Shown: positions 39,052 through 47,824 of the stretch, piece after piece | Layout of the letters: each line of letters begins with the position of its first letter | Numbering within the stretch: the stretch's first letter is position 1 | DNA from: Janthinobacterium sp. TND4EL3 | Lineage (GTDB): Bacteria > Pseudomonadota > Gammaproteobacteria > Burkholderiales > Burkholderiaceae_D | Assembly: GCF_900156175.1 (NCBI RefSeq) | Contig: NZ_FTMV01000002.1 | Span: 248,001-312,000 of the forward strand | Length of the DNA: 64,000 nucleotides | Reading direction: 5' to 3' | The notes under the pieces: generated by a model | The model's input: only the letters and a program-made list of their open reading frames with translations | Database searches by the model: none | Told to the model about the DNA's origin: nothing | Translations under genes and position numbers: made by a program

Positions 39052-39501
39052 TCAATGCGTGACGCGGGTCTTGCGGCCGTCCGACAGCAGGCGCACGCGC
39101 TCGCCCGGACGGAACAGTTCGTCCGCGTCCTGCACGATGGCGCGCATGTCGCCATTGTCGAGGCGCACGGTGATTTCCAGGCCGGGCTTGTTCGAGGCAT
39201 TCGCTTCGATGCTCTGGCCGGCCATGCCGCCGGCGACCGCGCCGAGGATGCTGGCCGCGATGGCGCCCTTGCCGCCGCCGACCGCCGAGCCGGCCACGCC
39301 GCCCAGCGCCGCGCCAGCCAGCACGCCCGTGCCCGTTTCACCCTTGTCGATGGTGACCTGGCGTACGGATTCAACCGTGCCCATGCGAACCGACTGCTCA
39401 TTTTGCGCCTGGCGCGCGTTATACACGTTCGCCGAGTTCGGTTGTACGGCGCAGCCGGCCAGGGTGGCCAGCAATGCCACGGCAATAATTGGTGCTTTCA
39501 T
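39052..39501 (-). CDS. Outer-membrane lipoprotein with glycine-zipper 2TM domain
   Basis: SlyB/Pcp-like lipoprotein of 149 aa. The signal peptide ends in the lipobox LAGC with Cys17. The centre has the glycine-zipper repeat (GVLAGAALGGVAGSAVGGG, then ILGAVAGGMAGQSIE). A C-terminal beta domain (LEITVRLDNGDMRAIVQD) follows. Relatives are stress-responsive envelope stabilisers. ATG 39501; the frame is open to 39519. Confidence 0.9.
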   Translation of the reverse strand: MKAPIIAVALLATLAGCAVQPNSANVYNARQAQNEQSVRMGTVESVRQVTIDKGETGTGVLAGAALGGVAGSAVGGGKGAIAASILGAVAGGMAGQSIEANASNKPGLEITVRLDNGDMRAIVQDADELFRPGERVRLLSDGRKTRVTH

Positions 39502-39651
39502 ATGGAACTCCTTGGACAAAAGTTGGAATGCCGATTACATCGACCGGCAAGTTGGACTATTACTTATCATAAGGACACTTGCCTGAGATAACTAGTTGCG
39601 AATAGTAAAAATCTGTTACTGGTCCCGCGTGACCACGGAAGCGCCTGCCGC

Positions 39652-40080
39652 TCAATACGCCAGCCGCAGGCGGCGGTACAGAAACGCCAGCACGAACAGC
39701 GGGCCGATCAGCAGGAAGCGCATATCGTCGAGGAACGACGGTTTCTTGCCTTCGATCTGATGGCCGATGAACTGGCCTATCCAGGCCAGCACGAACAGCG
39801 CCAGCGACACGGGCAAAATCGTCAGCGCCGGCATGAGCAGCAGCAAGCCCAGCATGATGGCCAGCATCGCCAGCATGCCCGCCGCAAACGGGCGCGACAG
39901 CTTGTAATAATAGTATAAGGCCAGAATACTGCCGAGCAGCGCCACGCTGGCATGCACGCTCCACAGCAAGCCCAGCAGACTGAAAACGATCAGCGGCACG
40001 CATACGATGTGCACCCATTCATTGACGTGGTTGCGGTGGCTTTCGCCATACCGGGCCAGCAGGGTGTCGATGGTGCGCAT
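39652..40080 (-). CDS. DUF962/Mpo1-like membrane protein
   Basis: Integral membrane protein of 142 aa. The N-terminal RYGESHRNHVNEWVHIVCVP holds the conserved histidines of the DUF962 family; four hydrophobic helices and the late GHQIEGKKPSFLDD segment follow. Yeast Mpo1 in this family is an iron-dependent 2-hydroxy-fatty-acid dioxygenase, so a lipid-oxidation role is plausible. ATG 40080; the frame is open to 40170. Divergent from the glycosylase gene. Confidence 0.88.
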   Translation of the reverse strand: MRTIDTLLARYGESHRNHVNEWVHIVCVPLIVFSLLGLLWSVHASVALLGSILALYYYYKLSRPFAAGMLAMLAIMLGLLLLMPALTILPVSLALFVLAWIGQFIGHQIEGKKPSFLDDMRFLLIGPLFVLAFLYRRLRLAY

Positions 40081-40142
40081 GGACGGTCTCTTGTGTGGGG
40101 AAGGTTGTGCGGGAATTCTACACTGTCGCGTGGCCGGGTAAA

Positions 40143-40700
40143 ATGATCCTTCATCTTCCCTTCCGGACATTTCATTTGATTCGCCCTGCCTCTCTGCCAG
40201 ACGACAGCGCCGACGCGCTTAAACGCTGTTTCGATCCCGTTGTCGATGCCGGCACGCGCTTGCTGATACTGGGCAGCTTGCCCGGTGAAAAATCGCTGGC
40301 GCACAGCCAGTATTATGCGCATCCGCAAAACAAGTTCTGGATGCTGCTGGGCGAGGTGCTGGGCGTGGACTTGAAGAGCCTGCCCTATGATGAGCGTCTG
40401 GCCAGCTTGCTGGCGCACGGCGTGGGCTTGTGGGATGTGGTGGCGCAGGCGCAGCGCACGGGCAGCCTGGACAGCAATATCCGCGAACGCGACGACAACG
40501 ACCTGCTTGCCCTGGCCGCCAGCCTGCCACGGCTGCACACGATCGCCTTCAACGGCGGCACGGCCGCGAAGCTGGGCGTCAAGGTGCTGGGCGAGCACGC
40601 GCAGCGCTACCGCATCGTCAGCTTGCCGTCGAGCAGCCCGGCGTACACGCTCGCGTATGCGCAGAAATTGCAGGCGTGGCGGCAACTGTCCACAGCGTAA
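40143..40700 (+). CDS. DNA-deoxyinosine (hypoxanthine) glycosylase, UDG superfamily
   Basis: Base-excision glycosylase of 185 aa. Family 6 UDG signatures are visible: the pocket motif LGSLPGEKSLAHSQYYAHP, NKFWMLLGEVLG, GLWDVVAQAQR and the C-terminal LPSSSPAYTLAY. These enzymes remove hypoxanthine formed by adenine deamination. ATG 40143 is used; the frame is open to 40095 and the exact start is not certain. Confidence 0.9.
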   Translation: MILHLPFRTFHLIRPASLPDDSADALKRCFDPVVDAGTRLLILGSLPGEKSLAHSQYYAHPQNKFWMLLGEVLGVDLKSLPYDERLASLLAHGVGLWDVVAQAQRTGSLDSNIRERDDNDLLALAASLPRLHTIAFNGGTAAKLGVKVLGEHAQRYRIVSLPSSSPAYTLAYAQKLQAWRQLSTA

Positions 40701-41344
40701 CACGCTGCACCATGCGTGCATCCTGGAGCAACACCGCGAGCCAACCGCAAGACTTCAAGGAAAAGAGGGGCAGCTTTGACCAGTCCTCACATTCTCTGCT
40801 GATGAGTTTGAACAGTGCGGTAATGGACTCACCAGATGGCATGGGCATCGCCCGATCCGCGGTGATGCTCACGATTCAGGTGGCAAGCTGTTCGGTCGAA
40901 TCTGGAGAGGACGTCATCAGTCATCGGTAGACCGAAATCTGTAGTTGCCAGGCAGCGCACCGCGCCGGCACTCAGGATGGATGGGAGTGAGGTGGAGACG
41001 AACAATACTTCCCGCACGGCGTTTGTTATCGGTGAATGCATGATTGAATTGCAGCCCGGGAAAAGTGGCGCGATGGTGGAGTCGACAGGATTGCCAGCGA
41101 ATGCGCGTTGCAGGACGACGAGCATGCGTGCCTTGCTTGCGCAGCATGCGAGGTACGAGCGAATGACGCCGAAATCCTCGGTGTTGCCGAGCGGCACTTG
41201 CATCAGTGATTCGAGCCACCTCGGCTACCACGCCCACCTGCCACAGGCAACAAGCAAGGCTTTGATATAAAATATGCCATATTGATATATGGCAATACGG
41301 TGATGCCTGTCGTTGCTTTTTTAAATCCTTTTGCGGAGCAAATC
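40701..41344. other. 644-base gap without a recognisable gene
   Basis: Reading frames here (for example 40977-41270 on plus, 40829-41203 on minus) lack ribosome sites and match no family I know. GC content is lower than in the neighbours. It may be decayed coding sequence. The last 70 bases hold an inverted repeat and probably the promoter of the next gene. Confidence 0.5.
41275..41294. promoter_or_regulatory. Perfect inverted repeat upstream of the exported protein gene
   Basis: Arms TGCCATAT and ATATGGCA separated by TGAT, about 50 bases before the probable GTG start at 41345 and next to AT-rich sequence resembling a minus-10 region. Likely an operator; the regulator is unknown. Confidence 0.5.
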
Positions 41345-41884
41345 GTGTACAGCTTTCACTTTTCTTTTTCTCTGGCATCGTTGCTGCTCCCGCTAATCAT
41401 GCTTCCTGCGCAGGCCGCCACACTTGTGCAAGCCGCGCCGGCCGAGTCATCGGCCACCTTGCAGGACGAACCACTGGCAGCACTGGACGCGCAGTTGCAA
41501 CAACTGCGGCAAGCAAGCGGCGCCGACCTGCAGCAAGCGGATGTCGAGCAGTTGCGGGCAAGCTACTCCGACAAGTTCAATGCATTCGAGCAATTGGTGC
41601 AGCAGAGCGGGCGCGAAGCGCAGTATGAGAAAAAAGTGATCGCCTACCGCAGCCATTTGCTGGCGCTGCAAGCGAAAAAAGGCAGCGCCAATGCCAGCTA
41701 TGGCCGTTCGAACACCTTGCCCAGCGGCGAGGTGGCGCGTAACCAAGCCGACCTGGCGGCAGGTCGTGTCGTGTGCACCAACCCCGCAGCCTCGACGACC
41801 GGACGCTTTGACCGTAATGAACCGTACACGGATAGCTGGATGGTGTACGTTTGCCGCGCCGAGAAGGTGCCGGCAAGGCGGTGA
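41345..41884 (+). CDS. Exported protein of unknown function
   Basis: 179 aa with a clear signal peptide (YSFHFSFSLASLLLPLIML, cleavage near AQAA), a Gln/Ala-rich helical middle (residues 40-100) and a C-terminal part with two cysteines (GRVVCTNP and VYVCRAE) that may pair. I chose GTG 41345 because GGAG lies six bases upstream and the signal peptide then starts properly; ATG 41303 is an alternative. No family recognised. Confidence 0.7.
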   Translation: MYSFHFSFSLASLLLPLIMLPAQAATLVQAAPAESSATLQDEPLAALDAQLQQLRQASGADLQQADVEQLRASYSDKFNAFEQLVQQSGREAQYEKKVIAYRSHLLALQAKKGSANASYGRSNTLPSGEVARNQADLAAGRVVCTNPAASTTGRFDRNEPYTDSWMVYVCRAEKVPARR

Positions 41885-41900
41885 GTGGCAATGATACGGT

Positions 41901-41918
41901 GCAGCCTGTTCAGGCTGC
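41901..41918. repeat. Perfect short hairpin after the exported protein gene
   Basis: Arms GCAGCCTG and CAGGCTGC with two bases between, 16 bases after the stop. No T-run follows, so it is terminator-like but not a classical intrinsic terminator. Confidence 0.45.
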
Positions 41919-42117
41919 AGCCTTGATCTGATCTCGCCTATTCTGGCAGGGCCACCCAGCTGGCCGAGCAGGGCAGCGCGGTGCCGGCGCACATGCTCGA
42001 CACCGTGAGTGCCGTCGGCCAGTCCCTGTCCTTCTGGTTACCCTGAAGGTTCTATCCCGGAGCTTGCTTCTGGGGTAGAAAGGCGCTAATTGACAGCATT
42101 GCAATGAAGATGGCGTT

Positions 42118-43326
42118 TTACGTTGGCGCGTAGGCCTGCACTTCCAGCGGCTGCCCCTTGGCATCGAATCGCAGGGCCACGGACAAGTTGGTGACGCCGA
42201 TGGTGGCCAGCGCGTCGCAGATGTCGTCGACTTCTTCCTGCAGGTCGGCGGCCAGGTCCAGCGGCTTGTCGGCGCTGTGCAGCAGTGCGCCGCCCGCCGT
42301 GCTGACATTGACGCGCAACAACATTTCACCGTGTTCATCGGCCGGGCCGACGACGACGGAAACGTCGCCCGCATCGACGTTGTTTTCCGCCAATGCATGG
42401 TTGATGCCGGACATCATTTGCAGCATCGCATATTCGCTCATGCCCTGTTCCTTGCCGCCATGGAACAGATCCTGGTAGAGGAAGCTCACTTCCAGCGCGC
42501 TGTCGGCCGGCGCCAGGCAGCGTTTCACCAGGTCGCCCACTTCCGTCGTCCACTGCTGGTAGCGGGCCATGCGGGCATCGAACCAGGCGTCGAGCGCCGC
42601 CTCATCCTTCGGTTCCGCATAGAACGGGTCGTCCACGCGCTTCAGGGCAAAGCCCAGCAGGAAGCGCAGTTCGACGGCCGTGTCCTGCGGGCCGAAGGCC
42701 GTCTCGCTCCAGCCGACGATGCTGCTTTCCAGGCCCGGCGCGGCGACGATCTTCTTGTCCGTCATCGACGCGTAGGCATCGCGCACCATTTCATGCAGGT
42801 GGCTGTAGGTGATGCGGTCGATTTCCTCGAGGTCGTAGGCATGGCTCATCAGGACCACCTTGGCCTTGGCGCTTTCCAGTTCTGCTTGCTGGAAACTTTT
42901 TACCAGCGCTTCGAACGCGTCCTGGTCCTGGAAACTGTCCGCTTCCTTCAGGCCGCCCGTGCTTTGCACCAGCAGGGGCACGACGAAGGCGTTGATTTCC
43001 ATGGCCGGGGCATTTTCGCGGCGGATCACGGAAATGGAGGCCGCTTCCTCGATATGGCTGCGCAGGTACTGGTAGGCGCCCACGTCTTCGTACTTGGAAC
43101 GCTCGATGGCGTCGTACAGGATTTCATCCTTCTTTTGATTCAGGGCCTTGCGGATGATGCGGCCGAATTCGACGGCCTGCTCGGCCAGCACCGTGCCCTG
43201 CGATTCGCTGTCTTCCTGTTCCGCCAGGTTCAGGGCCATCGTGCACAGCATGCGCGTGACGGCTTCATCCTTGTCTTCAGGGGTGTTGGCGGATTTACGG
43301 GGGACAGGGCGCTTATTTTTGGGCAT
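42118..43326 (-). CDS. DUF2863 family protein
   Basis: Cytosolic acidic protein of 402 aa with no membrane segment or catalytic motif I can name. The length, the Lys/Arg-rich N-terminus (PKNKRPVPRKSAN) and the C-terminal segment ending LEVQAYAPT fit DUF2863, a family I know from betaproteobacteria. ATG 43326 is chosen over a TTG at 43335. Function unknown. Confidence 0.78.
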   Translation of the reverse strand: MPKNKRPVPRKSANTPEDKDEAVTRMLCTMALNLAEQEDSESQGTVLAEQAVEFGRIIRKALNQKKDEILYDAIERSKYEDVGAYQYLRSHIEEAASISVIRRENAPAMEINAFVVPLLVQSTGGLKEADSFQDQDAFEALVKSFQQAELESAKAKVVLMSHAYDLEEIDRITYSHLHEMVRDAYASMTDKKIVAAPGLESSIVGWSETAFGPQDTAVELRFLLGFALKRVDDPFYAEPKDEAALDAWFDARMARYQQWTTEVGDLVKRCLAPADSALEVSFLYQDLFHGGKEQGMSEYAMLQMMSGINHALAENNVDAGDVSVVVGPADEHGEMLLRVNVSTAGGALLHSADKPLDLAADLQEEVDDICDALATIGVTNLSVALRFDAKGQPLEVQAYAPT

Positions 43327-43427
43327 GGCGGTCAATTGGTCTTATCAGGGTAAAAGTCAGGGCGTACGGGCGTCGAGGCGGCTTGCCTCGCGCCAGGGGA
43401 ATGATACAGGGGGCGGGGCCCCGCACA

Positions 43428-44297
43428 TCAATGGTCGGTATCGAACATCTCGTGCAATTCGTCGAGCAGGTCGGCCGCTTCTTCTTGCGACAGGCCAAGA
43501 TGCTGGCAAGCAAGATCACCGCCCTTGTCCCACTCCAGCGAAGTGCTGTTGCCATGGTAGCGCTGAATGCCCTTTTCGGCCAGCAGCGACAGCGCGACGA
43601 GCGAGCGGATGGCGTCGTCCGTGGATGGGTCGGCCAGCACCGTGTAGTCGTGGTGGTGCAAAATCGCCCAGGAGACGTCGGAAGACAGCCCCCAGTTGCG
43701 CGCCAGCAAGCAGCCGATGGCCGCGTGGTTGGTCTGGTGGCGCGCGTCTTCCAGGCTGGTAAAGCAGTTGTGCGCGTCATTCGCCGCCGCCGCGAATGTC
43801 TTGACGTAGTCGGGGAAGCGGTTCATCAAGAGGGGCACGCCGATGTCGCAGAACAGGCCGAAGGTGTGGGCGATGTCGGGCGGCGCGATGCGCAGCTTGC
43901 GCGAGGTAAATACCAGCGCGCGCGCGCGCTTGGCCGACACATCCCAGAAATTGGTCAGTTCCACGCCTTCCGCTTCCAGCGCCTGGCGCGCCAGCAAGCC
44001 CGTCATCATGGCGCTGCACTGGTTGATGCCGAGAAAGTTGATGCCTTGCTCGACGGACTTGGCCTTGCGCGCGGCGCCATAGAACGGCGAATTGGCGAGC
44101 TTGAGCAGGGCGCCCGACATGCCCACATCGTCGGCGATAATGCGCGCAATGCGCCGCGGCGAGGGGTCATCCTCGGCCAATTCGCGCTGCAGATCGACCA
44201 GCAGGCTGGGGCGCGGCGGGATACGGATGGAACGCATCAGGGCGTCAACCGGATCATCGTGCACTACCTGTTTTTGCGCTGCCGCTCTCATCATCAT
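43428..44297 (-). CDS. HDOD domain protein
   Basis: HD-related output domain protein of 289 aa (IRIPPRPSLLVDLQRELAEDD; IADDVGMSGALLKLANSPFYG; a degenerate HD centre near FGLFCDIGVPLL). HDOD proteins lack phosphodiesterase activity and act in signalling, often with c-di-GMP or chemotaxis proteins. Three ATGs in a row begin at 44297. It lies 100 bases downstream of nothing co-directional, so it is probably monocistronic. Confidence 0.88.
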   Translation of the reverse strand: MMMRAAAQKQVVHDDPVDALMRSIRIPPRPSLLVDLQRELAEDDPSPRRIARIIADDVGMSGALLKLANSPFYGAARKAKSVEQGINFLGINQCSAMMTGLLARQALEAEGVELTNFWDVSAKRARALVFTSRKLRIAPPDIAHTFGLFCDIGVPLLMNRFPDYVKTFAAAANDAHNCFTSLEDARHQTNHAAIGCLLARNWGLSSDVSWAILHHHDYTVLADPSTDDAIRSLVALSLLAEKGIQRYHGNSTSLEWDKGGDLACQHLGLSQEEAADLLDELHEMFDTDH

Positions 44298-44569
44298 TGC
44301 CCTACATGGTGGTTATTCTGTCGCGCTGCCGCTGCCGGCCTCGTGGGCGTTGGGCGCAGTGCCCGACGATTATCGCTGTTTATGCATAGCAATAGTTCGT
44401 CTCGACAAACTATTCTGGAAAAAATTCCCGTTTTGGCCTGGTTCAGCCGCGATTTTCATCATTTTACGACGCCGCCTATTTTGGGAGTGATGGTAAAAAT
44501 ATTAAGTTTTATTTGTATTCAATGTCGCGCAAGCGGGGGCGAAGGGAGGTGCGGCGGTACAATTGCCGG

Positions 44570-45133
44570 ATGAAAAAAATTCTGGCCGGTATCGATTTTG
44601 CGGACGATTCCAGTAGCGTGGCGCGCCAGCTGATCGGCGTGACCGTACTGGTCGATGGCGTGGGCGGGCGCATCGTGGAAACGGAAGCGTATGACCGGCT
44701 GGACCCCGCTTCGCACACGTATGGCGGCTTGACGCCGCGCAATGCAGCCATGTTCGGCCCGCCCGCGCACGCTTATGTCTACCGCTCGTACGGCATCCAC
44801 TGGTGCCTGAATTTTGTGTGCCGCGAGCCGGGACATGGCGCGGGCGTGCTGATCCGCGCCATCGAGCCGCTGGCGGGCATCGATACCATGCGCGAGCGGC
44901 GTGGCGTGGCATCGTTGCGGCAGCTGTGCTCGGGGCCGGGCAAGGTGTGCCAGGCGCTCGGCGTGAGCCATCTGCACAACCGCCTGGCGCTCGATGCGCC
45001 GCCCTTCATGCTGCTGGCCCGCGAGGCAGATGTTACGGTACAGGCAGGCCCGCGCATCGGCATTTCCAGGGCAATGGAGACGCCGTGGCGCTTCGTGCTG
45101 GCCGGCTCGCCCTACCTGAGCAAGCCGATCTAG
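44570..45133 (+). CDS. DNA-3-methyladenine glycosylase, AAG/MPG type
   Basis: Base-excision glycosylase of 187 aa for alkylated and deaminated purines. Signatures include GGRIVETEAYDRLDPASH (with the catalytic Glu), THTYGGLTPRNAAMFG-like block, YVYRSYGIHWCLNFV and CSGPGKVCQALG. ATG 44570; the frame is open to 44513. Independent of ada but functionally related. Confidence 0.95.
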   Translation: MKKILAGIDFADDSSSVARQLIGVTVLVDGVGGRIVETEAYDRLDPASHTYGGLTPRNAAMFGPPAHAYVYRSYGIHWCLNFVCREPGHGAGVLIRAIEPLAGIDTMRERRGVASLRQLCSGPGKVCQALGVSHLHNRLALDAPPFMLLAREADVTVQAGPRIGISRAMETPWRFVLAGSPYLSKPI

Positions 45134-45308
45134 CAACACCTAGGCAAGCCTACTGCGCGTCGCGCTGTGCGGCCGGTGATGCTCGCTGCCTCGGCGGCCC
45201 CGTGCTTCAGCACAGCTGCGCTTCTCAGCCACAAATCACTGCCGCTCGCTACGGTTTTGTTAGGCGTTCTTGAGTGTGCCGGTACGTGCCTGTGGCTGGA
45301 TGCTGGCA

Positions 45309-47009
45309 TTAAACACCGCGTTGGCGGCGGGGGGCGTTACCTGGCGCATTGTTGTGTGGCATGCCGCGCAGCGGGCTGTGCAGCGCGCGCCGTTCCTGGA
45401 CGGGCGTCCTGGCCGGGTCTTGAAAGGCGTCATCGTCCGCGCTGGCGGGCGCCGCCGGCGCGGCCTGATCCAAGGTAAAGACGCCGACTGCCGCCGACAA
45501 TTTGACGGCCTGGTCCTGCAAACTGGCGGCCGCAGCCGCCGCCTGTTCCACCAGGGCCGCGTTTTGTTGCGTGACGTCATCCATCTGCGAGACGGCCTGG
45601 TTCACTTCCGTGATGCCGGACGCCTGTTCGGCGCTGGCCTGTTTGACGCGCTGGATGATGTCGTTGACCTGCTGTACCGAGGCCACGATGGCGCCCATGC
45701 GCTCGCCCGCTTGCTGCACGGCCACGCTGCCGCCGTCGATGGTGCTGACGGACGTGGCGATCAGGGTCTTGATTTCCCTGGCGGCCTGCGCCGAGCGCTG
45801 CGCCAGCGTGCGCACTTCGGACGCCACGACGGCAAAGCCGCGGCCCTGCTCGCCCGCGCGCGCCGCCTCGACTGCGGCATTCAGCGCAAGGATATTGGTC
45901 TGGAAGGAAATGCCGTCAATCACGCCGATAATATCCACGATCTGGCGCGAATTGGCCCGTATCGTCGCCATCGTCGTCACGGCTTGCTGCATCGCCGTGC
46001 CCCCTTGCACAGCCAGGGCCGATGCTTGCGCCGCCAGGTCGCAGGCCAGCTGGGCATTGTCGGCATTGTCATTGACGGCTTCCGTCAAGGTTTCCATGGC
46101 GCTCGACGTTTCTTCCAGCGAGCTCGCCTGCATTTCCGTGCGTGCCGACAAATCGAGGTTGCCCGTGGCAATTTCGCGCGAGGCCGTGTCGATCGATTGC
46201 ACGGCGTCCATGATGGTGCGCAAGGTCCGGTTCAACTGGGCGATGGCCTGGTCCAGCACGCGCGAGGTGTCGGCGATTTCATCATTGCCCTGCCTGGGCG
46301 CGCCGGCCATCAGCTTGCCGGCGGCCAGGTCTTGCACGGCGTCGCCAATGCCGCGGATTTCCGCCAGCATGGCGCGCCGCACCAGCATGGTCACCACGAT
46401 GGAAACGAGTATCGACAGCAGCACCGTCAGCAGCAGGCTCCAGCCCAGGCTGCGGAATTCCGCGCTGGCCGTCGCATGGGCCTGGCTGCTGAGCGTCGTT
46501 TCCAGGGCTGACAGCTGCGTCAGCTGTGTATTGAACTGGACGAACTGGGTTTCCGCCTTGAGCATGGAATTGGTGGCGATCGACTGGTCCATCTGCGCCA
46601 TTTCCATGGTTTCCAGCACCGCCTTGCGGTAGCCGGCCAGGGCCTTGATGGCCGCGTCGAGCAGGCTGCGCTCGGCGCCCGTGGCCGTGCCGCGCAGCGC
46701 GGCCAGCTGGGTGCCGATGGCGGCGTGGCGCGCCTTGATCTGTTGCTCCAGCGCATCGATGCGGGCTTTTGCAAAGCTGCCATTGGTCCACGACAGCAAC
46801 TGGTACATATTGCCGTGCACATGCCTGGCCTCGCCGAGTACGTCGGCGGCCGCTTTCAGATGGGCGATGCGTACCCGCACCATGTTTTCCAGCGAGGCAT
46901 TTTGCCGCACCATGCCATACCAGGCGCCACTGGAGCTGAGTATCAGCAGCAGCAAGACCAGCGCGGGCGCCAGCAATAGTTTTGGTCCGAGGCGTAATTG
47001 ATTGAGCAT
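45309..47009 (-). CDS. Methyl-accepting chemotaxis protein
   Basis: Chemoreceptor of 566 aa. First membrane helix at residues 10-30, a periplasmic four-helix-bundle type sensor (to about 180), a second membrane helix, HAMP, then the signalling hairpin with the invariant [22 protein letters not shown] tip split by EVRTLAQRS. The C-terminus is a variable Ala/Pro tail without a CheR-docking pentapeptide. ATG 47009; the frame is open to 47036. It follows an exported Cache protein gene by 75 bases and is probably in its operon. Confidence 0.93.
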   Translation of the reverse strand: MLNQLRLGPKLLLAPALVLLLLILSSSGAWYGMVRQNASLENMVRVRIAHLKAAADVLGEARHVHGNMYQLLSWTNGSFAKARIDALEQQIKARHAAIGTQLAALRGTATGAERSLLDAAIKALAGYRKAVLETMEMAQMDQSIATNSMLKAETQFVQFNTQLTQLSALETTLSSQAHATASAEFRSLGWSLLLTVLLSILVSIVVTMLVRRAMLAEIRGIGDAVQDLAAGKLMAGAPRQGNDEIADTSRVLDQAIAQLNRTLRTIMDAVQSIDTASREIATGNLDLSARTEMQASSLEETSSAMETLTEAVNDNADNAQLACDLAAQASALAVQGGTAMQQAVTTMATIRANSRQIVDIIGVIDGISFQTNILALNAAVEAARAGEQGRGFAVVASEVRTLAQRSAQAAREIKTLIATSVSTIDGGSVAVQQAGERMGAIVASVQQVNDIIQRVKQASAEQASGITEVNQAVSQMDDVTQQNAALVEQAAAAAASLQDQAVKLSAAVGVFTLDQAAPAAPASADDDAFQDPARTPVQERRALHSPLRGMPHNNAPGNAPRRQRGV

Positions 47010-47084
47010 GCTTGACTCCAGGCTATGGCTGAGCAAACGGCGGGCGGCGGGCAGGCAGCCGCCGTCCGCCGCGCCGGGACGGCC

Positions 47085-47543
47085 TTACTTCTTGTAGATG
47101 CCCGCTTCCAGCACCACGTCGTTGACGCGCAAGATATACGTGGTCTTCGGCTCGATCTTGCCGCTGGTGGGATTCTTGTACTGGTAGTCGACCCAGCCCT
47201 TGCCTTGTTTTTGCGCCAGCTCAATGATTTCACGGCGGTATTTCTTGCCATTCGCATCCGGTACGTCCGTCAAGTCCTTGCCCACGATGGACGGGTTGAT
47301 CGGGTGGGCCAGCACGATGCCCGTCTTGATGTCGCGCATGTCCACGTATAGCGAGCCCTGCACGAAGTCCGGGTCTTTCGCCGTGATTTTCTTCATCATT
47401 TCTTCCTTGCCATGCGCCTTCATGAAGGCGGCACCCCGTTCCGCCATGGCGATGGCGTCTTTCTCCGTTGGTTCGACCGCGGCACTGACACTGCCGCCGG
47501 CCAATGCCAGGCACAGCAGGCTACCCGTGAATAAGCGTTTCAT
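47085..47543 (-). CDS. Exported single Cache-domain protein
   Basis: 152-aa protein with a signal peptide (KRLFTGSLLCLALAGGSVSA) and one sCache_2-like domain: GSLYVDMRDIKTGIVLAHPI, VGKDLTDVPDANGKKY, and GWVDYQYKNPTSGKIEPKTTYI. Such domains are normally the sensor of chemoreceptors or kinases; here the domain stands alone in the periplasm. It is immediately upstream of a chemoreceptor gene. ATG 47543 with AGGAG upstream. Confidence 0.88.
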   Translation of the reverse strand: MKRLFTGSLLCLALAGGSVSAAVEPTEKDAIAMAERGAAFMKAHGKEEMMKKITAKDPDFVQGSLYVDMRDIKTGIVLAHPINPSIVGKDLTDVPDANGKKYRREIIELAQKQGKGWVDYQYKNPTSGKIEPKTTYILRVNDVVLEAGIYKK

Positions 47544-47633
47544 GACAGCTCCTTGTGAAATCGAGGGAAGTGTTGCCAAGTCGTAATTTACGTCGCCGCC
47601 GCTTCCATCAAATTGCGATGGAACAAACTAAGG

Positions 47634-47706
47634 TCTTGCCAAATAGCATCTTGCGGTCTATCGGCAGGCTTGTTGATATGTGGCAATTTGATTCCGTTTG
47701 GCAAGA
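47634..47706. promoter_or_regulatory. Spaced inverted repeat in the Cache/kamA divergent region
   Basis: Perfect 10-base arms TCTTGCCAAA (47634-47643) and TTTGGCAAGA (47697-47706), 53 bases apart, between the divergent Cache-protein and KamA genes. A looping or dual-site operator is possible. Confidence 0.45.
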
Positions 47707-47824
47707 ACTATGATGACTTTCACAGCATGCCAGGGTCTGGCTGCATGGTAAAAACAGGTTGGAATTGGCTGATGTTCAGCTGATTTCATGGATGTTATCG
47801 CTATTTACTGGCAAGGAGCCGACC

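Noticed and set aside
40977..41270. 97-aa frame on the plus strand
   Set aside because: No ribosome site, atypical composition, no recognisable domain, and a competing frame on the other strand.
41950..42045. Open C-terminal-like tail on the plus strand ending QSLSFWLP
   Set aside because: Too short, no start or ribosome site, and no family recognised; it may be a gene remnant but cannot be supported.
47690..47720. Sigma-54 or sigma-70 promoter for the KamA gene
   Set aside because: TTGATT and TATGAT are only 15 bases apart and no GG-N10-GC pair fits; not reliable enough to annotate.
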